Shown in pieces: positions 34,969 to 42,945 of a stretch of 48,573 bases of DNA; within the stretch, counting starts at the first letter, position 1; the number at the start of each line of letters is the position of its first letter. The notes under the pieces are model-generated. The model did not search any database. It was given only the letters and a program-made list of their open reading frames with translations, and was not told the origin of the DNA. Position numbers and translations under genes: made by a program. Origin of the DNA: an uncultured Oscillospiraceae bacterium (GTDB lineage: Bacteria; Bacillota; Clostridia; Oscillospirales; Ruminococcaceae); assembly GCA_900546885.1 (NCBI GenBank), contig UREN01000008.1, forward strand, positions 1 through 48,573, given 5' to 3'.

Positions 34969-35694
34969 TTACAGCGGGGTGTACAGCTGGCGGTAGGGGT
35001 TGGCCCCGTTTGGCTGCAGAACATGGAACGGCGAAGCGTACAAGCTGGCCTGCTGCAGCCCAAACAGCCCGCAGAACGCCTGCAGCGCCGGGGCCACGGC
35101 GTCCATATCCTGCTGTGTGGCCGGGCGGCACACCAGCCTGTCGGAAAGGTCTGGCACCAGCACCTTGCCGCGCAGGTAAATTTTTCCGCCGTACATGCCC
35201 ATGCCGCAAAAGCGCCCGGCCGGGGCGCTGTTTTCCGTGCCCAGGTTCAGCACCACAATGGTGCCGCCCGCCTGGTATTCGCCCAGAAAACTGCCCGCCT
35301 GCCCGCCAATTACCAGCACCGGCTGCTTTGTGCCGTAGGCCTTCATATGCACGCCCGCGCGGTAGCCCGCGCTGCCGCGCACATAAATTTCGCCGCCGCG
35401 CATGGCATAACCTGCGGCGTCGCCCACCATGCCGTCCACCGCAATGCGCCCGCCGTCCATGGTGTCGCCCACGGCGTCCTGCGCGTTGCCGTGCACAAAC
35501 AGCCTGCCCCCGCACAGATACACGCCCAGCGCGTTGCCCGGCGTGCCCGTGATGCCCACCTGGCCCTCTTCCAGCCCCGCGCCCAAATAGCGCTGGCCGC
35601 ACACGCCGTACACTTCCACCGGGCCGCGCCGCGCCGCCGTACGGATGGCGGCGTTCAACCCCTGCGGGTATTCTTCTCTTGCATCCAACAGCAT
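34969..35694 (-). CDS. Glutamate synthase GXGXG-domain subunit
   Basis: A 241-residue protein corresponding to the C-terminal beta-helix (GXGXG) domain of the glutamate synthase large chain, here a separate polypeptide as in archaeal-type enzymes. Repeats of the GxxxxG-type beta-helix are visible: GITGTPGNALGVYLCGG, GDTMDGGRIAVDGMVGDAAGYAMRGGEIYVRGSAGYRAGVHM and GGQAGSFLGEYQAGGTIVVL. It probably spaces the glutaminase and synthase active sites. The ATG (35692-35694) follows AGGAGG at eight bases, better than the GTG three codons earlier. It is separated from its partner subunits by purA. Confidence 0.9.
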   Translation of the reverse strand: MLLDAREEYPQGLNAAIRTAARRGPVEVYGVCGQRYLGAGLEEGQVGITGTPGNALGVYLCGGRLFVHGNAQDAVGDTMDGGRIAVDGMVGDAAGYAMRGGEIYVRGSAGYRAGVHMKAYGTKQPVLVIGGQAGSFLGEYQAGGTIVVLNLGTENSAPAGRFCGMGMYGGKIYLRGKVLVPDLSDRLVCRPATQQDMDAVAPALQAFCGLFGLQQASLYASPFHVLQPNGANPYRQLYTPL

Positions 35695-35741
35695 GCTGCG
35701 CACCTCCTATCTATCATACACATTTTACCGCGCGAGGGATA

Positions 35742-35766
35742 TTCCTTTTTTGTTAGAAAAAAGGAA
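35742..35766. promoter_or_regulatory. Perfect AT-rich inverted repeat (possible operator)
   Basis: TTCCTTTTTT (35742-35751), loop GTTAG, AAAAAAGGAA (35757-35766). It lies between the purA stop and the GXGXG gene, upstream of a -10-like TATGAT (minus, 35713-35718). It could be an operator or a hairpin in the transcript. A purA terminator-like GGC/GCC hairpin with TTTTTT lies just before it (about 35800-35815). Confidence 0.45.
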
Positions 35767-35821
35767 CTATTTTACAAAAAAATTCGTCATTTGTATAAAA
35801 AACCGGCAGCTGCGCCTTCGC

Positions 35822-37099
35822 TTAGCACCCGCGCACCAGGCAGGCCTCGCGCGCCGGGCCCACGGAAATGTACCGCACACGGCAGCCCACGGCCTCTTCC
35901 AGCATTTGCACATAGCGCTGCGCTGCGGCGGGCAGCTGCTGCCAGGTGCGGCAGCCGGAGATGTCGCACCCCCAGCCGGGCACGGCCTCGTACACGGGCT
36001 TTGCGCGCAGCAGCCTTTCCCCTGCGGGAAAGCGGTCTGTGCGCTGGCCGTCCACCTCGTAATGGGTGCACACGCGCAGCGTTTCAAAGCCGCCCAGCAC
36101 GTCCAGCTTGGTAAGCGCAAGCTGGCTGGCGCCCTGCATGCGCACGCCATAGCGGCTGGCCACCGCGTCAAACGGGCCCACGCGCCGCGGGCGGCCCGTG
36201 GCCGCGCCGTATTCGCCGCCCGCCTCGCGCAGCGCGCGCGCCTCTTCGCCGTGCAGTTCGCACACAAAGGGCCCCTCGCCCACGCAGGTGGAATAGGCCT
36301 TCATCACGCCAATGGCCTGGTCCAGCCTGCGGCCGGGGATGCCCGCGCCCACCGGGGCATAGGCGCTTACCGTGGGCGAAGACGAGGTGTAGGGGTAGAT
36401 GCCGAAGTCGATGTCGCGCAAGGCGCCCAGCTGCGCCTCGAACAGAATGTTTTTGCCCTGGGCGGCCGCGGCGTCCAGATATTCGCTTACATCGCAGATA
36501 TAGGGCCGCACCTGTTCGCCATATTCCTGCACCCAGGCCCACAGCGCGTCAAAATCAATGGGCGGCGCGCCGTATACGCCGGTGAAGGTGAGGCTTTTCC
36601 ACTGGACAATGGCCGCAAGGCGCGGCTTTAGAGCCTGCATGTCCAGCAAATCGCCCACGCGGATGGCTTTTTTCAGGTATTTGTCGCCGTACACGGGCGC
36701 AATGCCGCGCCGGGTAGAGCCAAACTTTGCGTCGCCCAGGCGCGCCTCTTCCAGGCAGTCCTGCTGCACATGGTATGGCAGGCACACAACGGCCCTGTCG
36801 CTCAGCTTCAGCCGCTGCGGCGAAAGGGCCACGCCGGCCGCGGCAAGGCTTTGCAGCTCTTTGCACAGGTGGGCAATGTCCACCACCATGCCGGGCCCCA
36901 TCACGTTCACCACGCCCTCGCGCAGCACGCCCGAGGGCAGCAGGTTCAAAATAAAGCGCCCTTTTTCGTTCACCACCGTGTGCCCGGCGTTGTTGCCGCC
37001 CTGATAGCGCACCACAATGTCATAGTTTTGGCTCAGAAGGTCCACCATGCGGCCCTTGCCCTCGTCGCCCCAGTTCACGCCTGTAATTGCCGTCAGCAT
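35822..37099 (-). CDS. purA: Adenylosuccinate synthetase
   Basis: A 425-residue GTP-dependent enzyme joining IMP and aspartate on the way to AMP. Catalytic motifs: GVNWGDEGKGR (catalytic Asp) and GGNNAGHTVV (catalytic His) near the N-terminus, FGSTRRGIAPVYGDK (IMP-binding region), and the GTP/aspartate loop ATGRPRRVGPFDAV. The wording departs from the usual QWGDEGKGK and GTTKKGIGP, marking a divergent clostridial branch, but key residues are kept. It is embedded between glutamate synthase subunit genes, 14 bases after the synthase domain gene, and divergent from purB, the next enzyme in the pathway. Confidence 0.95.
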   Translation of the reverse strand: MLTAITGVNWGDEGKGRMVDLLSQNYDIVVRYQGGNNAGHTVVNEKGRFILNLLPSGVLREGVVNVMGPGMVVDIAHLCKELQSLAAAGVALSPQRLKLSDRAVVCLPYHVQQDCLEEARLGDAKFGSTRRGIAPVYGDKYLKKAIRVGDLLDMQALKPRLAAIVQWKSLTFTGVYGAPPIDFDALWAWVQEYGEQVRPYICDVSEYLDAAAAQGKNILFEAQLGALRDIDFGIYPYTSSSPTVSAYAPVGAGIPGRRLDQAIGVMKAYSTCVGEGPFVCELHGEEARALREAGGEYGAATGRPRRVGPFDAVASRYGVRMQGASQLALTKLDVLGGFETLRVCTHYEVDGQRTDRFPAGERLLRAKPVYEAVPGWGCDISGCRTWQQLPAAAQRYVQMLEEAVGCRVRYISVGPAREACLVRGC

Positions 37100-37113
37100 G
37101 TTCCGTCACTCCC

Positions 37114-38619
37114 TCAGTTTTCGCCCGCGTGCTTCACGCCAAGCACGCCCAGCTCTCTTTCGTTCAGCCCCACGCCGCGCAGCGCCAGCCGGTTGCCGCG
37201 CAGCGCCTCGATGGAATTGATGCCCATGCCGCCCATCAGCTCTTTCAGCTCGTTCGTCCACGCCGTCACCAGGTTTACAAGGCGCTGCGCGCCCGCCTCG
37301 GCGTCCAGCCGCGCGGCCAGATGCAGCGCCTGCGTGGCAATGCCCCAGCTGCACAGCCCGGTGTGGCACGCGCGGCACATGTGGCAGCCCAGCGCGCAAA
37401 GCGCCGCCGTGCCGATGGAGACGGCGTCCGCCCCCAGGGCAATGGCCTTTGCCGCGTCTGCGGACGAGCGGATGCTGCCGGACACCACCACCGACACCTC
37501 GTCGCGGATGCACTCTTCGCGCAGGCGGGTGTCCACCGCGGCCAGCGCCAGCTCGATGGGAATGCCCACGTTGTCGCGGATGCGCGCGGGCGCGGCGCCC
37601 GTGCCGCCGCAAAAGCCGTCTATTTCAATGATGTCCGCCCCGCTGCGCGCAATGCCGGAGGCAATGGCCGCAATGTTGTGCACCGCCGCCACCTTCACCA
37701 TCACCGGCTTGCGGCCGCCGGTGGCCTCTTTCAGCGAATACACCAGCTGGCTGAGGTCTTCTATGGAATAGATGTCGTGGTGCGGCGCCGGGCTGATGGC
37801 GTCCACCCCGGGCGGCACCATGCGCGTTTCGGCCACGCTGCCCTGTATTTTGGCGCCCGGCAAATGCCCGCCAATGCCCGGCTTTGCGCCCTGGCCTATT
37901 TTGATTTCAATGGCGGCGCCGGCCTCCAGGTATGCCCGGTGCACGCCAAAGCGGCCCGAGGCCACCTGCACAATGGTGTTTTGCCCATATTCATACAGGC
38001 TTTCGTGCAGGCCGCCCTCACCGGTGTTGTAATAGGTGCCCAGCCTCTGCGCGGCCAGGGCCAGCGCCTTGTGCACGCCGTAGCTGACGGCGCCGTAGCT
38101 CATGGCCGAAAACAGAATGGGCGTCTTTGCCAGCAGGTGCGGCGGCAGGGTGGTGTCCAGCGCGCCGGCGGCCGTGCGCCGCACCGCGGCGGGCCGCTTG
38201 CCCAGATAGACGGCCGTCTCCATGGGCTCGCGCAGGGGGTCTATGGAGGGGTTTGTAACCTGCGAGGCGTTCAGCACCAGGCTGTCCCAATACACCGGCA
38301 GGGCGCGGGGGCTGCCCATGGCGCTCAGCAGCACGCCGCCCGTCTGCGCCTGGCGGTACACCTCTTCCAGGGCGCTTTGCCCCCACACCGGGCCGCTGCC
38401 AAAGCGGTTGGCCGCGGGCGCTATCTGCAAAGCGCCCACGGGGCAGCACGCCACACAGCGCTGGCAGTTCACGCACCTGGCGGCGTCGGCCGTCAGGGCG
38501 CCTGTTTTCGGGTTCGTTTGGTGCACGCCGTGGGCGCACTGCTCTGCGCACACGCCGCACTGCACGCACGCCGCGCTGCGCAGCACGGCAAAGCGCGGGC
38601 CAAGCCACCGCGGTGTCAT
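37114..38619 (-). CDS. Glutamate synthase, Fe-S FMN-binding synthase subunit
   Basis: A 501-residue protein equal to the central (FMN/alpha2) domain of glutamate synthase, with an N-terminal ferredoxin-like domain. Two [4Fe-4S] motifs are clear at Cys18-21-24-28 and Cys49-52-55-59. The barrel has GEGGLHESLYEYGQNTIVQVASGRFGV, EIKIGQGAKPGIGGHLPG, EIDGFCGGTGAAP and a further cysteine cluster GCHMCRACHTGLC of the [3Fe-4S] type. It makes glutamate from 2-oxoglutarate and ammonia delivered by the glutaminase subunit. Electrons probably come via ferredoxin, since no NADPH-binding small subunit is visible. It overlaps the glutaminase gene by four bases. Confidence 0.94.
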   Translation of the reverse strand: MTPRWLGPRFAVLRSAACVQCGVCAEQCAHGVHQTNPKTGALTADAARCVNCQRCVACCPVGALQIAPAANRFGSGPVWGQSALEEVYRQAQTGGVLLSAMGSPRALPVYWDSLVLNASQVTNPSIDPLREPMETAVYLGKRPAAVRRTAAGALDTTLPPHLLAKTPILFSAMSYGAVSYGVHKALALAAQRLGTYYNTGEGGLHESLYEYGQNTIVQVASGRFGVHRAYLEAGAAIEIKIGQGAKPGIGGHLPGAKIQGSVAETRMVPPGVDAISPAPHHDIYSIEDLSQLVYSLKEATGGRKPVMVKVAAVHNIAAIASGIARSGADIIEIDGFCGGTGAAPARIRDNVGIPIELALAAVDTRLREECIRDEVSVVVSGSIRSSADAAKAIALGADAVSIGTAALCALGCHMCRACHTGLCSWGIATQALHLAARLDAEAGAQRLVNLVTAWTNELKELMGGMGINSIEALRGNRLALRGVGLNERELGVLGVKHAGEN

Positions 38620-39710
38620 AGCTGCACCCCCTTGTTCAGCCGCACAATCACCGGCTCGCCGCCGCGCGGCGCGCGCAGGGTATCCAGCTGCGGGGCCACC
38701 GTGCGGATGGCGGCCTCTTCGCTGGCGGCGTAAAACATGCTGCCGCGCTGCGCCACCACCATGCTGCGCAGCTTCAGCCTGTCGTTCAGCGCCATCATGC
38801 CGCCCTCAAAGCCCACCAGAATGGAAAACGGCCCCGTCACCAGCAGGCTGGCAAACACATGGCGCAAATATGTGTATTCCCGCTGCTGCCCGGGCGGCAG
38901 GGAGGCAATGGTGCCCCAGAAGGGGGCGGCAATCACATGGGCCGCCTCTTCCAGCGTCAGGCCCTGGCGGCGCACCAGATAATCGAGGATATAGGTGATG
39001 ACCTCGGTGTCGGTAAGCAGGCTGCACTGATAGCCGTGCATCTCGATGGCGCGCCGGTTTGCGTCATACGAGGAGATTTCGCCGTTGTGCACCACCGAGA
39101 GGCCCAGCAGCGCAAACGGGTGCGCGCCGCCCCACCAGCCCGGCGTGTTGGTGGGGTAGCGGCCGTGCGCCGTCCAGGCATAGCCGGCGTATTCGTCCAG
39201 CCGGTAAAAGCGGCCCACGTCCTCGGGGTAGCCCACGGCCTTGAACACCCCCATGTTGCGCCCGCAGGAAAAGATATATGCGCCCCGCACGGCGCTGTTG
39301 GCAAAAATAACGCGGCGCGCCACATATTCGGCCTCGTCCAGGCGGCTGTCCTCCAGCTTGTGGGGCAGCGGGGCCACAAAATAGCGCCAAATCAGCGGCG
39401 CGTCCGTCACGCCCGGCACCGCGCGCGTGGGAATTTTGGAAAGGTTGATGATGTCGAAGTGCCGCTCCAGATACGCCTCGCACCCGGCGCGGGCCGCGGC
39501 GTCGTCATAGAACACATGCAGCGCGTAATATTGTTTGTATTCCGGGTAGATGCCATAGCCCGCAAAGCCGCCGCCCAGCCCGTTCGAGCGGGCGCGCATG
39601 GCCGCAATGGCGCGCATGGGCACGTCGCCCGGCACGCGCGCGCCGTCCTGCGCAAACACCCCGAATACCGCGCACCCCGACGGAATGCGCACCTGCCCTT
39701 CCCTTTGCAT
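38616..39710 (-). CDS. Glutamate synthase glutaminase (class II GATase) subunit
   Basis: A 364-residue class II glutamine amidotransferase domain protein, the N-terminal glutaminase part of glutamate synthase as a free subunit. The predicted nucleophile is Cys13 in [10 protein letters not shown], so a 12-residue propeptide must be removed. Further glutaminase-like segments: [24 protein letters not shown]-type region (about residues 187-210) and [15 protein letters not shown]. The ATG at 39708-39710 follows AAGGGG; longer frames upstream run through the leader hairpins. First gene of the run to purA. Confidence 0.92.
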   Translation of the reverse strand: [364 protein letters not shown]

Positions 39711-39754
39711 GGCCAGCGCCCCTTCCCCACCTGCCCGCCGCCGCGCGCAGATGC

Positions 39755-39790
39755 AAAAAAAGAAAGGCGCCCACGCCCGCGCCGCGCGCC
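39755..39790 (-). terminator. Leader terminator before glutamate synthase genes
   Basis: On the minus strand a GC stem (GGCGC at 39786-39790 with GCGCC at 39766-39770) is followed by TTTCTTTTTTT (39765-39755). A longer-range pairing AAAGGUG (39818-39824) with CGCCUUU (39763-39769) is also possible. It lies between promoter and first gene, so it is an attenuator candidate. Confidence 0.6.
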
Positions 39791-39798
39791 CAAGCAGG

Positions 39799-39828
39799 GC
39801 CCGCAGCGGGGCATGAACACCTTTGTTC
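39799..39828 (-). promoter_or_regulatory. Tandem hexaloop hairpins in glutamate synthase leader
   Basis: Near the expected 5' end of the transcript lie GAAC-AAAGGU-GUUC (39828-39815) and, after AU, GCCC-CGCUGC-GGGC (39812-39799). Two adjacent stems with six-base loops resemble the RNA target of ANTAR antiterminators. The first loop has the expected A1 and G4; the second does not. Confidence 0.4.
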
Positions 39829-39836
39829 TGTTTTGG

Positions 39837-39866
39837 ATGATAGCACGCCGCCGCGCCCTGTGTCAA
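39837..39866 (-). promoter_or_regulatory. Promoter of glutamate synthase-purA run
   Basis: Minus-strand TTGACA (39861-39866), 18 bases, TATCAT (39837-39842). It is divergent from the purB promoter 100 bases away. Confidence 0.85.
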
Positions 39867-39967
39867 GGAATGCGGCGCGTTTTTTGCGTCTTTCGCAAAC
39901 ATCTGTGCCCGCGCAGAACACATTTTGTGCAAATTTCAAAAACTTCGCGCCGCGGCGCGCCCGGGCC

Positions 39968-39996
39968 TTGACGCTGGGCGGGGCAAGTGGTATCAT
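39968..39996 (+). promoter_or_regulatory. Promoter of purB-glnA run
   Basis: TTGACG (39968-39973), 17 bases, TATCAT (39991-39996). Confidence 0.85.
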
Positions 39997-40013
39997 GCTG
40001 TTGTCAACACGGC

Positions 40014-40057
40014 AAAGGCGCTGTGGGCAAGGGGCCCGTGGCGCCTTTTTCCGTTTT
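40014..40057 (+). terminator. Leader terminator (attenuator) before purB
   Basis: AAAGGCGC (40014-40021) pairs with GCGCCTTT (40041-40048), and an inner GGGC/GCCC adds stability; tail TTTTTCCGTTTTT. It begins about 12 bases after the likely transcript start and lies upstream of purB. A weaker second hairpin follows (40063-40082) with CCTTTT. Confidence 0.7.
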
Positions 40058-40117
40058 TGCACGCCCCTGCCCCGCAGGGCGCCAGCCTTTTGTTGCCATG
40101 GAAAGGAGCACGCCGAT

Positions 40118-41551
40118 ATGCCGCGCGATGTTTACCAAAGCCCGTTTTCCACCCGCTATGCCAGCCGCGAGATGCAGCACCTGTTTTCGGAAGAGCACAA
40201 GTTCCGCACCTGGCGCAGGCTGTGGGTGGCCCTGGCCGAGGCCGAGCAGGCCGAGGGCCTTGCCATCACCAACGGGCAGATAGCCGAGCTGAAGGCCCAT
40301 ATCAATGATGTGAACTACGAGGACGCCATGCGCCGCGAGGCGCAGTGCCGCCACGATGTGATGAGCCATGTGTACGCCTATGGCCTGCAGTGCCCAGGCG
40401 CGAAGGGCATCATTCACCTGGGGGCCACCAGCTGCTATGTGGGCGACAACACCGACCTTCTTATCATGCGCGACGCGCTGGCGCTTTTGCACAAAAAGCT
40501 GCTGAGCACCATGCAGCTGCTGGCAGATTTTGCCCAGCGCTATGCGGCCCTGCCCGCTTTGGCCTACACCCACTACCAGCCCGCGCAGCTTACCACCGTG
40601 GGCAAGCGCGCCAGCCTGTGGCTGTATGAGCTGTATTTGGACCAGCAGGAGCTGGAACACCGCCTGCAAAACCTGCCCTTTTTGGGCTGCAAGGGCACCA
40701 CGGGCACACAGGCCAGCTTTCTGGAGCTGTTTGACGGCGACGAGGCCAAGGCGGACGCGGTGGACGCGCGCATTGCCAAGGCCTTTGGCTTTTCGGGCAC
40801 GGTGCCCGTGTGCGGCCAAACATACAGCCGCAAGTGGGACGCCATGGTGGCAAACGTGTTAAGCGGCATTGCCCAAAGCTGCATGAAGTTTGCAACCGAC
40901 CTTCGCCTGCTGCAAAGCTTTAAAGAGATGGAAGAGCCCTTCGAGGCGGGGCAGATTGGCTCGTCCGCCATGCCGTACAAGCGCAACCCCATGCGGTGCG
41001 AGCGCATTTGCGCGCTGGCGCGCTATGTGATGGCAGATTGCCTGAACCCCGCCCTCACCGCGGGCGCGCAGGGCTTCGAGCGCACGCTGGACGATTCTGC
41101 CAACAAGCGCATTGCCATGGCCGAGGCCTTCCTGGCGGTGGACGGCATTCTGGACATTATGCTGAACGTGTGCGACGGCCTTGTGGTGTACCCGAAGGTG
41201 ATTCGCGCGCGGGTGATGGCCGAGCTGCCCTTCATGGCCACCGAGAACATTTTGATGGACGCCGTGAAGCGCGGCGGCGACCGGCAGGAACTGCACGAAA
41301 AGCTGCGCGTATACAGCCAGCGCGCGGCGCGCGCCGTGAAGGAAGAGGGCGCGGAAAACCCGCTGCTGGAATATATCTGCGCAGACGGGGCCTTCGGCAC
41401 AAGCCGCCAGGAGCTGGAGGCCCTGCTGGACCCCGCGCGCTTTACCGGCCGCGCGGCCGGGCAGACGCAGGCCTTTGTGCAGGGCACCATCCGCCCGCTT
41501 TTGCAATCGCACAGCGCGCTTTTGGGCGCGCGGGCCACGCTGCTGGTGTAA
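40118..41551 (+). CDS. purB: Adenylosuccinate lyase
   Basis: A 477-residue fumarase/aspartase-superfamily enzyme acting twice in purine synthesis, on SAICAR and on adenylosuccinate. Signatures: HDVMSHVYAYG and LGATSCYVGDNTDL in the N-terminal half, THYQPAQLTTVGKR (catalytic His region), GTTGTQASF and the flexible-loop signature GSSAMPYKRNPMRCER (about residues 283-298). AAAGGAG sits ten bases before the chosen ATG. First gene of the plus-strand nitrogen run; glnA follows after 48 bases. Confidence 0.97.
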   Translation: MPRDVYQSPFSTRYASREMQHLFSEEHKFRTWRRLWVALAEAEQAEGLAITNGQIAELKAHINDVNYEDAMRREAQCRHDVMSHVYAYGLQCPGAKGIIHLGATSCYVGDNTDLLIMRDALALLHKKLLSTMQLLADFAQRYAALPALAYTHYQPAQLTTVGKRASLWLYELYLDQQELEHRLQNLPFLGCKGTTGTQASFLELFDGDEAKADAVDARIAKAFGFSGTVPVCGQTYSRKWDAMVANVLSGIAQSCMKFATDLRLLQSFKEMEEPFEAGQIGSSAMPYKRNPMRCERICALARYVMADCLNPALTAGAQGFERTLDDSANKRIAMAEAFLAVDGILDIMLNVCDGLVVYPKVIRARVMAELPFMATENILMDAVKRGGDRQELHEKLRVYSQRAARAVKEEGAENPLLEYICADGAFGTSRQELEALLDPARFTGRAAGQTQAFVQGTIRPLLQSHSALLGARATLLV

Positions 41552-41599
41552 GCAAAATATCCGGGCCGCACGGCCCGCATCAAACAAGGAGGCGCCCTT

Positions 41600-42904
41600 A
41601 TGGACAGCACCGCCCGCGAAACGCTGGAGTTTCTTGAGGAAAACGACATCAAATTCATCCGCCTGGCCTTCTGCGACATTTTCGGCGTGCAGAAAAACAT
41701 TGCCGTGATGGCCAGCCAGCTGGGCCACGCGCTGGAGCACGGCGTGGCCTTTGACGCCTCGGCCATTGCGGGCTTTGGCGGGGTGGCCCGCTCGGACCTT
41801 TTGCTGCGGCCCGACCTGTCCACCTTCACCGTGCTGCCCTGGCGGCCGGCCGAAAGCGGCGTGGGCCTTGTGTTCTGCAACATCACCTACCCGGACGGCC
41901 GCCCCTTCGAGGGCGACGGCCGCTGGCTGCTGGGCCAGCTGGAACAGCGCGCGCTGCGCCAGGGCTATTCCTTTCTGGTGGGGCCGGAGTGCGAGTTTTA
42001 TCTGTTCGAGACAGACGAAAAGGGCCGCCCCACCCACACGCCGTTCGACGAGGCGGGCTATTTTGACATTGCCCCGCTGGATAAGGGCGAAAACGTGCGC
42101 AGGCAGATATGCCTTGCGCTGGAAGAGATGGGCGTGCAGCCCGAGCGCAGCCACCACGAGCAGGGCCCCGGCCAGAACGAGGTGGATTTCCGCTGCGCCT
42201 CGCCCCTGGCGGCGGCCGACCACCTGGTGGCCCTGCGCACGGCCGTGAAGGCCACCGCGCGGGAAAACGGGCTGTTTGCCTCGTTTTCGCCCAAGCCCCT
42301 GGCGAACAAAAGCGGCAGCGGGCTGCACATCAACCTCTCGCTGTTTTTCGGCGGGCACAACCTGTTCGAGGGCTTCTGCCAGGCCCCGAACGAAAAGGCC
42401 GCGGCCTTTCTGGCGGGCGTGCTGGCGCACGCGGCCGAGTGCATGCCCTTTACAAACCCCCTGCCCGGCTCGTACGCGCGGCTGGGCGGCTTTGAGGCGC
42501 CCGGCACGGTAAGCTGGTCGCCCCACAACCGCTCCTGCCTGGTGCGCGTGCCCGCGGCCACCGGGCAGGACAGCCGCATCGAGCTGCGCAGCCCGGACCC
42601 CTCGTGCAACCCCTATTTTGCCACGCTGCTGCTGTTAAGCGCGGGCTTTGAGGGCGTGCTGGCCGGGCTGGCGCTGCCCAAGGCCGCGGACGGCGATTTG
42701 TTTTCCGGCGGCGCGGCGCCGCGGCTGCCGGCCTCGCTGGGGCAGGCGCTGGGCGCTGCGCGGCAAAGCGAGTTTCTGCGCCGCGCGCTGCCGCAAAAGC
42801 TGCTGGACACTTACCTTGCCTGCAAGCAGGAGGAATTTGACGCCTACGAGTATTCGGGCGACCGCGCCGCCTACGAGGCCGCGCACTACTTCCCCCGCAT
42901 TTGA
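41600..42904 (+). CDS. glnA: Glutamine synthetase type I
   Basis: A 434-residue dodecameric-type enzyme making glutamine from glutamate, ammonia and ATP. Motifs: N-terminal beta-grasp with IRLAFCDIFGVQKN, the Asp latch region FDASAIAGF, GPECEFYLFE (metal ligands), ERSHHEQGPGQNEVDFR, SGSGLHINLSLF and the ATP-site RIELRSPDPSCNPYF. Length fits the shorter GlnA-alpha class without the adenylylation region. AAGGAGG precedes the ATG. It is followed by the ANTAR regulator 41 bases later, a pairing that suggests nitrogen control. Confidence 0.96.
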   Translation: MDSTARETLEFLEENDIKFIRLAFCDIFGVQKNIAVMASQLGHALEHGVAFDASAIAGFGGVARSDLLLRPDLSTFTVLPWRPAESGVGLVFCNITYPDGRPFEGDGRWLLGQLEQRALRQGYSFLVGPECEFYLFETDEKGRPTHTPFDEAGYFDIAPLDKGENVRRQICLALEEMGVQPERSHHEQGPGQNEVDFRCASPLAAADHLVALRTAVKATARENGLFASFSPKPLANKSGSGLHINLSLFFGGHNLFEGFCQAPNEKAAAFLAGVLAHAAECMPFTNPLPGSYARLGGFEAPGTVSWSPHNRSCLVRVPAATGQDSRIELRSPDPSCNPYFATLLLLSAGFEGVLAGLALPKAADGDLFSGGAAPRLPASLGQALGAARQSEFLRRALPQKLLDTYLACKQEEFDAYEYSGDRAAYEAAHYFPRI

Positions 42905-42945
42905 ACGCAGGGCGCACTGCGCGACGGAAAGGAAGGTGAGCGCGC

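Noticed and set aside
32832..35552. A 906-residue plus-strand frame
   Set aside because: It runs antisense to glmS and the GXGXG gene and has the Ala/Arg/His bias of a complement frame.
39997..40117. A purine riboswitch in the purB leader
   Set aside because: Only about 12 bases lie between the predicted start and the terminator stem, too short for the aptamer; no matching core motifs.
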